Assembly (NCBI GenBank): GCA_963701675.1
Contig: OY969623.1
Span: 372,001 to 436,000 of the forward strand
Origin: G963701675 sp963701675
GTDB taxonomy: Bacteria; Planctomycetota; Planctomycetia; Gemmatales; Gemmataceae
Length of the DNA stretch: 64,000 nucleotides
Direction of reading: 5' to 3'
The notes below the pieces were generated by a model. That model was not told the origin of the DNA. It did no database searches and worked only from the letters and a program-made list of their open reading frames with translations. The translations under genes were made by a program, and so were the position numbers. Positions 10,043 through 20,187 of this stretch are shown piece by piece (position 1 is the first letter of the stretch; each line of letters opens with the position of its first letter).

Positions 10043-11503
10043 TTAGGACACAGGACTCAGGCCCTCCCCACCCGGTCCGCTTGCCGGAATAAGTTTTTTG
10101 GCCTGACGAATCATGGCGGCTTCAAGCGCCAGTACGTATTGTTCAGGCGAACGTCCCTTGACGGCCTCGCCGAGCAACTCAAGCAGGATGCGGCGACCTA
10201 GTTCCCGGCATTCCCCAATGAAATCTGAGATGGAACGACCGGCGAACACCGCTTTCATTCCTTCCTCCTTGGTAACCTCGGACATGCGCTTCCCACCATG
10301 AACCACCGACGATCTTGCCCTATAGAGACCACGCAGCAAATCGAAAGCATATTCGCCACCGATGGTGCCGGCCAAAATGGCGGCACCAAAAAGACGAAAA
10401 CGATAACTGAGTTGGTCACCTCCACCTCGGCAGAGCATGCTTTCCAGTGAAATTGCGAGGTCGATGACTTGATCTTCGGGGGTAAGCCGCCCGATTGCCC
10501 AGTTGAACCTTTCAACCGCTATAACGAGTTTGCTTGTGTTAGATGCCAACAGCGCTTCGATTCTGGCAACTTCCTGAGCTTCCACGTCCGTGATCGCGGA
10601 GCCCATTAGATCGTGCTGACCGTGGACTGTAGTTTCGCCCAGGCGAATCACGTAGCTGGAGAGTCCATTGAAAGTTTGAAAGCACAGTTCACTGGGTACG
10701 ATGTGCACGGTGTCGCAACCGACTGTCTTACCCGTCGCCAGCCGAATTGCGGTCACACATCGCTTTACATCAGCGCAGGAATCGCGCACCAAGTCATTGA
10801 GATTACCCGACTTTCTAATTGTCCGTTGTCCATACAACACTGTCGGAGAGGGCGGATGAAATAGCTCCTTGCCGAATGTACTTAGTCGGTGCTTGGATGC
10901 CTCACTAAGCTTCGACTCCCATGCCAAACCAAGTTCTCCACCGAGCGGAAGAATGTCGAATTCGGCCAAATGAACGCCGGTGACGGGCGCAACAATGTCG
11001 TACTCGAAAGTGTCACTTTCCCATGCTCGCCGGCATCTCCCAAACTCGGTGGACATCACAGCAGGTTCAGGTGGCATCGACTTCGAACGCGCAACTGCGC
11101 ATGCAAAGCATCGAGCAAACGAGTCGAACACGTCACGCGTCGTCAGCGTTCTTGTAGATACATCTCCAGACACACCGTTGAAACTTACGTTAGGGGGCAG
11201 GAAATCGAGCTCTTGCTGAGCAGCGACAAGGATGTCATTCAGCAAGTTCCAGGTGTTCTCGTCCCGGCTCCATTCAATCGCGGCCTGAAACGCATTCGTG
11301 AAGATACGTTGGAATGCGGCGCCTTCGCTCTCATCCCCACTGCGGACCACGACACCGGCTCGACGAGTTGAATCTAGGAAGGAGCCTTGCGAGGATTTCG
11401 GAGCAGCGTGAAAACTGATTCCAACCTCGATTATCGGATGAATCGATCGGTTCCGGCATTCGGTGCAGCCTCCGACAAACCTTGTTCTTGAACCGGAAAA
11501 CAC
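10043..11503 (-). CDS. ApeA-like HEPN domain protein
   Basis: The C-terminal third (about residues 330-420) fits the ApeA-type HEPN domain: a helix with AIGRLTPEDQVIDLAISLES, then LSYRFRLFGAAILA, and the diagnostic LYRARSSVVHGGK (R-x-x-x-x-H type motif with following Gly). HEPN proteins are mostly RNases that act in abortive phage defence; ApeA uses an N-terminal sensor domain. The N-terminal 300 residues contain beta-rich segments that I cannot assign. The start is uncertain: the frame opens at GTG 11503, and CRNR near the start hints at a Cys-rich extension, while the protein from about residue 60 reads better. It is divergent from the recombinase gene, at the left edge of the defence-type island. 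Confidence 0.65.
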   Translation of the reverse strand: MFSGSRTRFVGGCTECRNRSIHPIIEVGISFHAAPKSSQGSFLDSTRRAGVVVRSGDESEGAAFQRIFTNAFQAAIEWSRDENTWNLLNDILVAAQQELDFLPPNVSFNGVSGDVSTRTLTTRDVFDSFARCFACAVARSKSMPPEPAVMSTEFGRCRRAWESDTFEYDIVAPVTGVHLAEFDILPLGGELGLAWESKLSEASKHRLSTFGKELFHPPSPTVLYGQRTIRKSGNLNDLVRDSCADVKRCVTAIRLATGKTVGCDTVHIVPSELCFQTFNGLSSYVIRLGETTVHGQHDLMGSAITDVEAQEVARIEALLASNTSKLVIAVERFNWAIGRLTPEDQVIDLAISLESMLCRGGGDQLSYRFRLFGAAILAGTIGGEYAFDLLRGLYRARSSVVHGGKRMSEVTKEEGMKAVFAGRSISDFIGECRELGRRILLELLGEAVKGRSPEQYVLALEAAMIRQAKKLIPASGPGGEGLSPVS

Positions 11504-11623
11504 ACATTCATGATGCTACTTTACTAACCGAGAACGAGCTACAGCATGGATGGGGCTTCTCTTTCCCTCGCGGATAGTGCTATACAAAGGATGTTATTTG
11601 GCCCTATTTTTGAACCGGACTGA

Positions 11624-12616
11624 ATGGCAGAAAGTGACGAAACTAGCAGCGCATTGATAGTGATTTCGGCGCAGCCGGCATGCCCAACGGATCGTGGGCC
11701 TCCAGCGATCATTACCCGAGCCGGCTTTGCCGCGCGATTCGCTTGGGACGAGTTTTTCGAGGGCGAGCTCCCGAATCGCCACACACGAACTGCGTATCGC
11801 CGCGCGGTACGGCAATTCTTGGGCTGGTGTGAGCAACGAGACACCGCCTTGCAGCAGATCACGCCCGGTCTTGTCGGCCAATATTTCGGCCAGCATGCAG
11901 GAAGTATCCCTACCAAAAAGCTGCACCTGGCAGCCATACGCAGGTTTTTCGATCGCCTGGTTACGCGACACATGGTCGCATTGAATCCCGCTGCCTCGGT
12001 GTGCGCTGAGCGGTACGAGGTGATTGAGGGCAAAACGCCGGAAATTGGAGTTGAGGCGGCCCGCAGGCTGCTCCAATCGCTCTCGATTAACCATGTGGTC
12101 GGATTACGTGACCGGGCGATCATCGGTACGCTTATCTACACGGCAGTCCGGGTAGGCGCCGTCGCCAAGCTCACACTTGCTGACCTGCAACACGACGGCA
12201 GCCACTGGAGCCTTCGCTTCACCGACAAGGGCGGAAAATCTCGGGAAATCCCTGTCAGGCATGACCTGGAGCAGTTCATCTTCGAATATCTAGATGCCGC
12301 CGAAATCGGAAACGACGGCAAAGAATCTCCGTTGTTCCGCACCACGATTCGTAAGACCAAAACTCTCACAATGAACTCAATGACCGCGCCTGACATGTGC
12401 CGCATGGTCAAACGCCGCATCATGGATGTCGGCCTTCCTTCCCGGCTATCGCCGCACTCATTTCGCGTGACGACGATCACTGACCTTTTGTCGCAAGGAC
12501 ATTCGCTCAGCGATGTGCAATATCTCGCGGGACATGCCGATCCGCGGACGACTCGACTTTATGATCGGAGGCAGAAGAATGTCACCCGAAACATCGTTGA
12601 ACGAATTTCCATTTAG
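11624..12616 (+). CDS. Tyrosine recombinase/phage-type integrase
   Basis: A 330-residue site-specific recombinase. The N-terminal SAM-like core-binding domain (about 35-130) includes TRTAYRRAVRQFLGWCE. The catalytic domain carries the full set: Arg176 in TAVRVGAV, a lysine near 202 in TDKGGKSREIP, the HxxR box His278/Arg281 in SPHSFRVTTITDLL, His304 in YLAGHADPRTT, and nucleophile Tyr313 in TRLYDRR. It should therefore be active. XerC/D-like enzymes of this size mobilise integrative elements and integrons. A truncated copy of residues about 143-183 is found at 24022-24160, which makes 11.6-24.2 kb a candidate mobile or rearranged segment. No attachment site could be identified by eye. Confidence 0.9.
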   Translation: MAESDETSSALIVISAQPACPTDRGPPAIITRAGFAARFAWDEFFEGELPNRHTRTAYRRAVRQFLGWCEQRDTALQQITPGLVGQYFGQHAGSIPTKKLHLAAIRRFFDRLVTRHMVALNPAASVCAERYEVIEGKTPEIGVEAARRLLQSLSINHVVGLRDRAIIGTLIYTAVRVGAVAKLTLADLQHDGSHWSLRFTDKGGKSREIPVRHDLEQFIFEYLDAAEIGNDGKESPLFRTTIRKTKTLTMNSMTAPDMCRMVKRRIMDVGLPSRLSPHSFRVTTITDLLSQGHSLSDVQYLAGHADPRTTRLYDRRQKNVTRNIVERISI

Positions 12617-12699
12617 TCTCTTTCATAGGTACCAGTGCGCTCATCAACTTAGTCAGCGTATAATGCCTCTCACGCTGCTGACACGGCCTCATATCATTG

Positions 12700-15600
12700 C
12701 TATCGTACCGAGGCGTCCAATACAAATGCCTTGATAAGCGCCTGGCGCTGAGACAAGTCGTGCGCCTGTTTTTGCAAGCGTGCAGTTGCTTCAGCGAGCG
12801 TCTCCGTCCGCCGCTTTCGCTGATCGCAGCGGTCCCATTGCGGGCACTCAAACCAGCCGACGACATAGAGGCCGTGTCTAGCACGCGTTTCGGCCAAATA
12901 ACGACCGACGAGCTGCGTTTCCATCGCAGTCCAAAGTTCAGGATGCCAGGATCCTTTCACTTCGACGATGGCCGTGACGGTATCTAGTTGATCGCCTTCA
13001 GGGCCGCCAAGAATCGCCGACACGCAGATATCCGTTCGCTCCCCTCTCAGCGTTCTCGATCGATTTCGCCGTATGACGACTTCACGGTTCAACACGACTC
13101 CGCGGCCTCGCAGCTCGTCTTCAAGGTGTTTCGCCACGTTGTCAGACAGGTGATCTTCCTCCTTGGGTTTCCATTTGTCGCGACTGACTTTGTCCCAAAG
13201 ATTGGTTACAAGTGGGATCTCACCGCGCAGCTTTGCTCTCAGGCTTTCAAGCGATTCGATTATTGCTTCTAGAAGATCCGCTCCGTCTCGAACCACACGT
13301 TTCGTCGAATCGTTGGCCATCTGAAGCACTTGCTCCGGAGGAAGTGGTTCCCAGTTCTTCCTCCGAGTCCATTCCAGAGCGTCGCGCAACGACCACTTCA
13401 GGAAATCCTGGTCTGGCAATTCTTGCATGAGTCTACGAATCGCATTGCAGGCCCGCTCGGTCCCGCACGATTGAAGCTGGTTCAGGATCTGATTTCGTAA
13501 CTGGTACACGCGTTCTCGATGATCGGCCGCCGGGTACGTGGCCACGAGCCAGACGTATAGATCGCCAAGTTGTTCCTCCGCTAGTTTGGCCGTCTGGACC
13601 GACCCGTGTCGCTCATTGCAGACCTCGATCAGGGCCTTGCCGAATTGTCTGTCTGCCTGAACGCGCAGCCACAAAGCCGACCAACCGTCCTCATATGGGT
13701 GCTCCAATATCGCGGCGCCGGCAGCAACTGCCAACGGCCTGGCTGGCTGTTCGTCAGCCCACGGGTTTGAAATCAACGACACCGCCCAAGAACGCGCAGG
13801 TTCGTCATAATGTCTCAACAGAAACTCCAGCAGCGCCTCGGCAAACTTCGGCTTGAGCTTGCCTCCCTGGCATTTGCGTAGAACACTCTTACCCAAATCC
13901 TCATCCCAGCAGGAATTGAGAGTGTTGGTAATAGTCGGATACTCGTAAAGGACATTCTCCGCGTCGATTACCGTGATCATGCTCCGGATCATTGCTTCTC
14001 TCGCGGAAGAATACGCCGTGTGTATGAGAGTCTTGTTCAACGCGGCGTTTTCGGATGACTCGGTTGAGTACACAAGTAATGTTGCTGCCCATTTCGACCA
14101 AATCGTCGAGTCAAGTTGCTGCATGGTTTCAGGCTGTTCGCGCTGGAGTAAGAGCATTGCTCTGTAGCCGGCCGCGGCTGCCTCATGCCAGACTGGCTTG
14201 CCTAACCATTCATCATCGTGTGGATCGCCGACGAGAAGATAACGTTGCGCGGCTGCGACAAATCGTGCTTGTACCTCCAGACTGGATGCCTTCCAACCCG
14301 GAAGTCGGGTCAGATCGTGCTCATGGTTGTTGCCATAATGCGTGCCATCTGGATTCAAGCTCATTTCGCGGTGCAGGTGCCACCACGCACCTAAGCTTCC
14401 CTCTTCAAACTGTCGCAGCCGCTTTTCAATCCTCTCAGCCGGTGGCGGCGTGATCAACGCCGGGCCGACGCCACGGTTTTCACGCTCGAATCGTTCATTG
14501 GACTCGTGAATGGCCTTCTGTCGCATTGCTTCAGACGATCCAAGTTCGATGGGTCCGATGATTGGAACAAGGATCGCAGCTAATGTGGGGTTGGCGCTTG
14601 TCTCGGCGAAGACCGCCTCCAAGTGACAATTGTCGTGTGGGTTAAAGCTGTGAAGGGCGAGCGTTTCCCACTTCTTTTTCACGGAAGGATCAGCGCAAGA
14701 ACGATAACGATCCAATAGCCATGACATATCATCCCCAAGGCCGGTTCCTGGGATGCACCACCGCAGCCACGGGACGTCCTTCTCGGAAAAGCGGTCGACA
14801 AGCCGTTCGACAACGAATCGCCGCTTCCCGCTATCGGACCACTGCGATTCATGGGTGTCTTCTTCTGACCTGCCGAAGATCTTGTCGTGTTGCCGGATTC
14901 GTTCCGCCACGATATCGACAAACAGTTCGGCAACCATTGAATGTTCGAGATTTTCCCATGCCATTTGGATCAAAGCGTCGCTGATTTTTTCAAAATGAAT
15001 GCCGAGTTCCCTGCGCGTGTGTTGCCTTTTCAGCCAGCCAAGTGCGGCGCAAAGATCGAAGGGCCGCAGTCCCGTTACGAGCTCCGAGGTTAGAAAGCGG
15101 CTGTACGCTCCTCCGTATGACGCTCTCTTTGGAACTGTAAGCGACGCAAACAGTTCGCCAGCAGGCAGCGAATGGGGCCATAAGGCGCGGAGTGCGCAGC
15201 CCTTCAAGTCATCCTCCACGTCTTCGGAAAGTGCGTCCAGTGCAAGTGCTTTGAGCCTTTGCTTTGTCTGTATGTCGCCTATCGCCGCCACGGCATACGC
15301 CGCATGCACGCGAGTACCCAAATCCTCCTGACAATTGAGGCTCACATCCGCCAGCAGCCCTTGAAGGCTCAGGACTACACAAGACTCAGCGATATCGATG
15401 GCCACGCGTCGAACTACGCTGTTTTTGTCGCGGTCCGTGATAAACGGTCGAAGCTGGTTCGCCAATCCCGGATGACCCAGTTTTCGATACTGGAAACGCA
15501 GACCCCACTTGCCGTCGAGCAGTTGGCCCTCGCCGAACTGAGTAAGCAAATTCTCAACCAGGTTTTCTCGGTCTTTTGGGTCTGCGGTTGCGACGTCGCT

Positions 15601-16838
15601 GAAGAGCAGGACAAGGGGTTCCGTGGTCATGATTTGCTGAAAAACATCGTTGCGCATGCTCGCAACCCATGCCGCGGTTTCGTGAAGTTGCGGAACAAGG
15701 TGGCGCTCTTCGTCGCCGGGAAGCCAAAGAAGGCATTTCAGTTGCCGATCATTGAATCGTTCATCTGAGAGGTACCTGGCGGCCAGAAACTCGCCATAGG
15801 TGTAATGAGACCAGCCCAACCGATTGGTGCCGTGTGAAGAAAACAGCCCAGTGGCGAGTGCTTCCACCACTGTTTCGTGGTCAATCTCGATGTCGATCCC
15901 ATTGGCTCGTTCGGTTCCGCCGCATAGCTGCCGAATGGTAATGTCCCCTTTAGGAATGTCAGCTCGTTCCAAGCCTGTCCAGACTGCGCAGAAAACCCGC
16001 CGAGCGATGTCAATGCAGCGATGCGGGACACCACAGCAAGTCGTGCCTCCGGCGAAAGCTTTCCCGCCGTCGCCGTGTCACGGCGTTCCTGACTCTCTTC
16101 GCAGAGTCCGCGGCAACCTTCGAGGTAAAGGGCAGTTCTAGTCGCCGGAAGCTTCCCCTCGGTTTTGAAGCAGCGGATAAGGAATCCGAGCGTGACAGGT
16201 TTGATAGCAAACGCTACGGCTTCGCTCCGGTCAATCTCCCGCAGAAACAACTCGGCGTCTATGGCGTTGGCCGCTGCTGCCGCCAGCACATCGCGGCGGC
16301 GCAGGGGAGCGAGCTGATACACGGCCACCAAACCTTCGCCCCACAAGTCACGCAAACCGTCCTCGAACGTGGTCGGCCAGTCTGCGCTTCGACAGCTGAT
16401 CCGCAGGGAAAGACGAGCGACATTCGGTTTTAGCTTCGCGAACTCCCGAAGTAGTATTTTTGAGAGGTTGCCGATTGCAATCCGGCCTTCGTCGAGACTG
16501 TCAAGCGATAGCTTCAGGCGATGTGCCCCTGCGCCCCAGGCGAGCATTTCCGAATGACGGAATATATCGTCGACGAGCGTCTGATCGGATTGGAAAGCGC
16601 CGAGATCAAACTTGAGCGTTGCATCCGCTTCCTGGAGCGCCCGCGACTTGCCGATTCCTGGTTCTCCCAAAAGCACCAGACACGGCGACGAGTCGATTTT
16701 CTCCAATGAGAATGCGCGAGGGTTGAGTATTTCGCCGTATTCCCCTTCCGGATCGGTCAAGTACCCCCCGTCGCCGAGATCAATGTCCGCAGACAGCGGA
16801 TACCAGAATCGTTTCCATGCATAGTTCAACCGGGACAT
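12700..16838 (-). CDS. Giant NACHT/STAND-like NTPase with C-terminal PD-(D/E)XK-like nuclease domain, one frameshift
   Basis: Two overlapping frames (16838 down to about 16000, and about 16030 down to 12700) form one protein of about 1380 aa; a one-base change at about 15985-16030 rejoins RLAVVSRIAA to VWTGLERADIPKGD. Residues 53-65 hold the Walker A VLLGEPGIGKS, 110-118 the NACHT-type Walker B LSLDSLDEG, followed by a sensor-like RISCRSADWP and a winged-helix-like part. The long middle is helical, consistent with HEAT/ARM-like repeats used for ligand sensing. The last 180 residues contain ERTDICV and AIVEVKGSW, spaced as the D...ExK core of PD-(D/E)XK nucleases. This is the architecture of an NLR-like phage sensor, but in the Avs/bNACHT proteins I know the effector is N-terminal. 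Domain calls are from motifs; the defence role is inferred. Confidence 0.7.
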
Positions 16839-17002
16839 TTTTTGTCGGTTCTAAGTAAGTCGTCTGGTGTGACATGCCCGGCGCAATGGATCGGTCGCCA
16901 GCACGTCGCTGTCCTCGTCGCAATCTGATGACAGGACATCAATGTTTGTCGGAGCCGAAGGTGCTGAGCCACCGGCATGAACTTACACCCCTCTCAGCCG
17001 AG

Positions 17003-17470
17003 TCAGCGCCAAGTTGGATCAAGGCGGCCGATATAAGCACACAGGTGGCTCTTTGCTTGATGTACGGTAAATCTCACCATGCCTTCTCCCGGCTCATCTT
17101 CCAGATCATGCACTAGGAAGTTGCGGAATACCCTCACGTCATTAGCGTTATCGATCACATCCCGTGAAAAGCGCTGATCGGGAACAGCCTCATTCACAAG
17201 CTGAAACATCTTCGGCCGGGTCGTCTGCTTGTAATGGGTTAGCCAGTAATCTCTTAACGTGACCTCGAACTCCGAATAAATGCGTACGATGTATGTCAGT
17301 TCTAGGTTCTGGGTAAAGGCCGCACCAGCCCGTGGCTCCCATCCGTAAGCACGGCCATAGCCCCGATCTGCGTCGGTCTGTGCAGCAAGTAAAGTAGAAG
17401 CTGTCTTTGCCGCCAGGTATTCTTGGAGCACCATCGCAATTCGTTCGATACGCCCTTGTCGTTTAATCAT
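17003..17470 (-). CDS. Small HEPN-like protein, translationally coupled
   Basis: The frame is open further upstream, but ATG 17470 is chosen because it overlaps the previous stop in an ATGA arrangement and gives a normal 155-residue protein. Helical throughout; residues 116-121 read RNFLVH within VRVFRNFLVHDLED, the R-x4-H signature of HEPN domains whose Arg and His form the RNase site in dimers. HEPN proteins serve as toxins and abortive-infection RNases, often beside a controlling or sensing partner. The coupled gene upstream (17467-18189) is the natural partner, and the giant NTPase gene follows 164 bases downstream on the same strand. Function is inferred from motif and context. Confidence 0.65.
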   Translation of the reverse strand: MIKRQGRIERIAMVLQEYLAAKTASTLLAAQTDADRGYGRAYGWEPRAGAAFTQNLELTYIVRIYSEFEVTLRDYWLTHYKQTTRPKMFQLVNEAVPDQRFSRDVIDNANDVRVFRNFLVHDLEDEPGEGMVRFTVHQAKSHLCAYIGRLDPTWR

Positions 17471-18189
17471 AGCAGCGACCTCAGTTCGACAATGGCGCGC
17501 TTCAGCGCGTCGGCCGACAACGGCTCCTTTTTCGCACCTTGCACCCCTTGCCCAACGTCGAGGTGGATGAACCACGTGTCATCCAAATGTCTGTAGATGC
17601 TCGTAATGTAGAAAGACGGCTGGATCGACAGGTCAAAGAGTCCCAGACCGCCGGGAATAAACCGTGCGATCGGATCCAGAACGTAAAGATTTCCCTCTGC
17701 GTACATGTAGAGCTGATCAAGGGTGTATTCGCCAATCAGCATTTCGTTCAGCTTTTTTGCCTCCTGCCTGGTTTTCCATCCAAATTCGCCCGCCCAAACC
17801 TCGACATGCGCGATCAGACGGTCGGCCTCGGTCTTCCAATCCGCCCAGACTATTTTCCGCACAGCCTCCTTCAGTTCTCCAAATATCCGGACGCCTTCCC
17901 TAAACTGAGACGCGGTTGCCGGCTTGTCCGGCGGCACTGTCGCAGACACGGCACGAAAACCTTCGACGGCTCTCCCTAGTCCGGTCTGCAACTCGTCAGG
18001 CCAAGACCTGAACGCCGCCGGGTCGTACGCCTCCACAACCTTTGGCGTGAGCCAGATCGCCGCGCGACCGAGCGCACTTGCGGCCGTTTCCGGGTCGATC
18101 AGTTGAGAATCCGTCGTGACGGTGGGCTTGAGCTCCAGGTTCGCCGCCCGCCGCACGTCAAGAACAAACTCTTCAGCCTTGGGGTTCAT
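17467..18189 (-). CDS. Unknown protein, partner of the HEPN gene
   Basis: I do not recognise this 240-residue protein. It is soluble and lacks a signal peptide. It appears to have a helical first half (about 35-150, rich in Trp: AIWLTP, WPDEL, WADWKTEADRL, VWAGEFGWKTRQEAKKLNE) and a beta-strand C-terminal part (LYMYAEGNLYVLDPIARFIPGG, FYITSIYRHLDDTWFIHLD). Its TGA overlaps the ATG of the HEPN gene by four bases (ATGA), so the two are translationally coupled. That arrangement is common for two-component toxin-antitoxin or defence pairs; an antitoxin or sensor role is possible but unproven. Confidence 0.55.
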   Translation of the reverse strand: MNPKAEEFVLDVRRAANLELKPTVTTDSQLIDPETAASALGRAAIWLTPKVVEAYDPAAFRSWPDELQTGLGRAVEGFRAVSATVPPDKPATASQFREGVRIFGELKEAVRKIVWADWKTEADRLIAHVEVWAGEFGWKTRQEAKKLNEMLIGEYTLDQLYMYAEGNLYVLDPIARFIPGGLGLFDLSIQPSFYITSIYRHLDDTWFIHLDVGQGVQGAKKEPLSADALKRAIVELRSLL

Positions 18190-18395
18190 TTCAAGCCCTT
18201 CCTTCCATCGTTCGCTTTCCGTTGTGGCATATTCTACCGGATGGGAATACGTTTCGAGCTAAGGACAAGTATGCCAATCCATGTATAGGGTTTCGCCCTA
18301 AGTGCGAAACTCGCATACCTGTTGCACATAGGTGTCGGACGAAAGAAACTCGCATCATATCTAGGAAGGAGGCGTTTGCCCGCCGCAGCCCATCC

Positions 18396-18887
18396 TTACG
18401 GCGAGCCAGCCGAGAACCCGAGGCGCTTGGGTTGAGCGTCGAACGGGGTACCAAAGAACTGTTTGTAATCTTCAAAGACGTACTCGCAAAATCGCGCCAT
18501 GTCTTCAGGCTTTGACCGGTCAACGTGCATGTCTTTTTCCGTGCGGACCGTGAAAACCGTGCCGCCAATTCGTTTGAGCCCTATTCGCAAGCTGACGTTG
18601 TAGAAGTGGATTTTGTGCGGCTGGTCCAAGAGTGTGTTCAATCCAAAGTAGAAAAACCCGTCATCTCCCAGCCTGAAATCCGGTTGCCGAAGCCGATCTT
18701 CGTTCCCGCCTGTAAGGCGCAGCGACTCATCAAGCGGCACGAAGTCTACATTCTCTCTCGGAAACTCCAAGACTTCAATCAGTGCGCTGCGAAGAGCAAA
18801 AGCCAATTCTTCGCATTCTTTGTAGTGGACTTGGGTCTCACGGGCTTTTTCAACGGCAAGAGTCGCCAATTCTGAGTATTTGCTCAT
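18396..18887 (-). CDS. Conserved-looking hypothetical protein
   Basis: ATG 18887 is preferred over the longer open frame to 18992, whose extension runs into an IS-end-like sequence. The 163-residue product is soluble, with a helical N-terminus (SELATLAVEKARETQVHYKECEE broken into two helices) and a mixed C-terminal part containing FRLGDDGFFYFGLNTLLD and GGTVFTVRTEKDMHV, then EDMARFCEYVFEDYKQFF. I do not know the family. It is co-directional with the unknown/HEPN/NTPase genes (206 bases upstream of the next), so it may be the first gene of that set, now next to the transposase remnant. Confidence 0.5.
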   Translation of the reverse strand: MSKYSELATLAVEKARETQVHYKECEELAFALRSALIEVLEFPRENVDFVPLDESLRLTGGNEDRLRQPDFRLGDDGFFYFGLNTLLDQPHKIHFYNVSLRIGLKRIGGTVFTVRTEKDMHVDRSKPEDMARFCEYVFEDYKQFFGTPFDAQPKRLGFSAGSP

Positions 18888-18920
18888 TTCGCACCGTTTT
18901 AGAGGAACGCTACTCAACAC

Positions 18921-18936
18921 ATGGACTGTTAGGAAC
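18921..18936 (+). repeat. IS-end-like sequence, copy 1 (partial)
   Basis: Contains TGGACTGTTAGG, matching the tip of the terminal sequence next to the transposase start (19729-19752). It is 16 bases from the premature end of the transposase, so this is probably a rearranged IS border. Confidence 0.45.
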
Positions 18937-18951
18937 GGTACGTCGGCGATC

Positions 18952-19665
18952 CTATTCATGCTCCGCCTTGTAGGCCAAGTGCGTCGTGCCATCTTTCATC
19001 TTGGCAATGCGGCTGTCCGGATCCGTCGGCGAAATCCAGTCCGCGTTGGAAACCTGCTTGTCATCGCGTTGCCGATCAAAGCGCCGCAGGTCTTCATCCG
19101 TGGGATCAGCGATGCCTTCCGCCGCCGCCAAACGCCGCAGATAGTCTTTCCAGTCTTCGCCGGTGTCGCGGCGAACAATCGTCTTCATGGCCGCGTTGGC
19201 TTCCAAATAGGTCGCGTCCACCGCCACGGTCTTGCCACGCAGGAGGCCCTTGGTGTCCGCGATCTGCAGCACGAAGGCGAACACCTGTTCGTGCACTACC
19301 ATCGGCAACCGCTGCCGAACCTTGCCGAGACTGGAGTGGTCGGGCGTCGCTTGGTCGAGGCCGTACCCGAGAAACGCTTGCAGCGAGCGGCTGTCGGCAC
19401 ATCGCCAGGCGATGCCGCGTTGCGAATCGAGGCCCTCGAAGTAGCCGATGAACAACATGCGAAAGTAGATCCCCGGCGGGATGGATGGCCGGCCGAGCGT
19501 GTCGGCATAGTACGGGGTGCACAACCCTTCGACGTAGCCGTCGAAGCCTGCGTCCTCGAGCACGCGGTTCAGTTTTTGATAGAAGGGATGACCCGGTGTC
19601 GGCGGCAACTGGGTCGTCGGAATCCACAACTCCTGCTGCCGCGGCTGACGTTTGCCCAAAGCCAT
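18952..19665 (-). pseudogene. IS1182-like transposase, C-terminally truncated
   Basis: From ATG 19665 the product reads MALGKRQPRQQELWIP and continues with motifs of IS1182-type DDE transposases: GRPSIPPGIYFRMLFIGYFE, DSQRGIAWRCADS, ATPDHSSLGKVRQRLP, the first catalytic Asp in GKTVAVDATYLEANAAM, and DPDSRIAKMKDGTTHLAYKAEH. The protein then stops after about 237 residues, where full-length relatives go on for a further 150-250 residues with the remaining D and E of the catalytic triad. It is therefore inactive as it stands. An IS-end-like sequence lies at 19729-19752 upstream of its start, as expected for the left end of the element. The right part of the element is missing. Confidence 0.8.
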
Positions 19666-19728
19666 AACGACCTCGTGTCCACACCTCGAATGGATCCTCA
19701 CGGCGAACATCCTAACACAGCCGTCAAG

Positions 19729-19752
19729 GACTTTTTCCACGGACTGTTAGGC
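19729..19752 (-). repeat. IS terminal sequence, copy 2 (left end of the transposase element)
   Basis: Plus strand GACTTTTTCCACGGACTGTT followed by AGG. It lies 64 bases before the transposase start codon and directly abuts the 5' border of the broken TIGR02391 C-terminal half (19752). It resembles the ends of IS1182-type elements, which commonly finish in a CTTTTTC-AACGGACTG-like sequence. Confidence 0.65.
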
Positions 19753-20165
19753 GACGGACGGATGTCGACGAATTCCGAAAGCGCAGCGGATTGCCGAGAC
19801 ATATCCTCCATCCGATGATCGCGGAAAAAGGATGGCCTGCATTCATACGGGGTGAATACGAAACCGCTGTGTTCCAAGCGTTCAAACAGATCGAGGTCGC
19901 CGTCCGAAGCGCTGGCGGTTACGCAGCCACTGACCTGGGGACAGTGCTTGTGCGGAAAGCTTTCAACAACACGGGACCATTGACAGATGGCACAGAGCCG
20001 CCGGCCGAACAGGAGGCGCTTGCCAGCTTATTCGCCGGCGCCATTGGGCGCTTCAAGAATCCGTCCAGTCATCGCCACGTGGCAATCACGGACGCGGGGG
20101 AAACCTTTGAAATGCTCGCCTTTGCAAGCCACTTGTTGCGGATCGTGGACGACAGAAAAAAGTGA
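19752..20165 (+). pseudogene. TIGR02391 (Ymh) family protein, C-terminal half
   Basis: The frame is open from the IS border and reads DVDEFRKRSGLPRHILHP, then IAEKGWPAFIRGEYETAVFQ, VAVRSAGGYAATDLGT and KNPSSHRHVAI, the conserved core of the TIGR02391/Hypoth_Ymh family, thought to be HEPN-related. A TTG at 19791 could start a short product, but the family normally has about 110 more residues. The missing N-terminal half is present at 20796-21123 on the opposite strand. The gene has been split by an inversion whose two borders carry IS-end sequences. Family members are common in defence islands and prophages. Confidence 0.75.
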
Positions 20166-20187
20166 GTATGCACGCACGTCGCGCCGC

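Noticed and set aside
18842..18857. GGCTTTTTCAACGG, similar to an IS end
   Set aside because: It lies inside the coding region of the gene at 18396-18887 (LAVEKAR), has no partner and no border effect.
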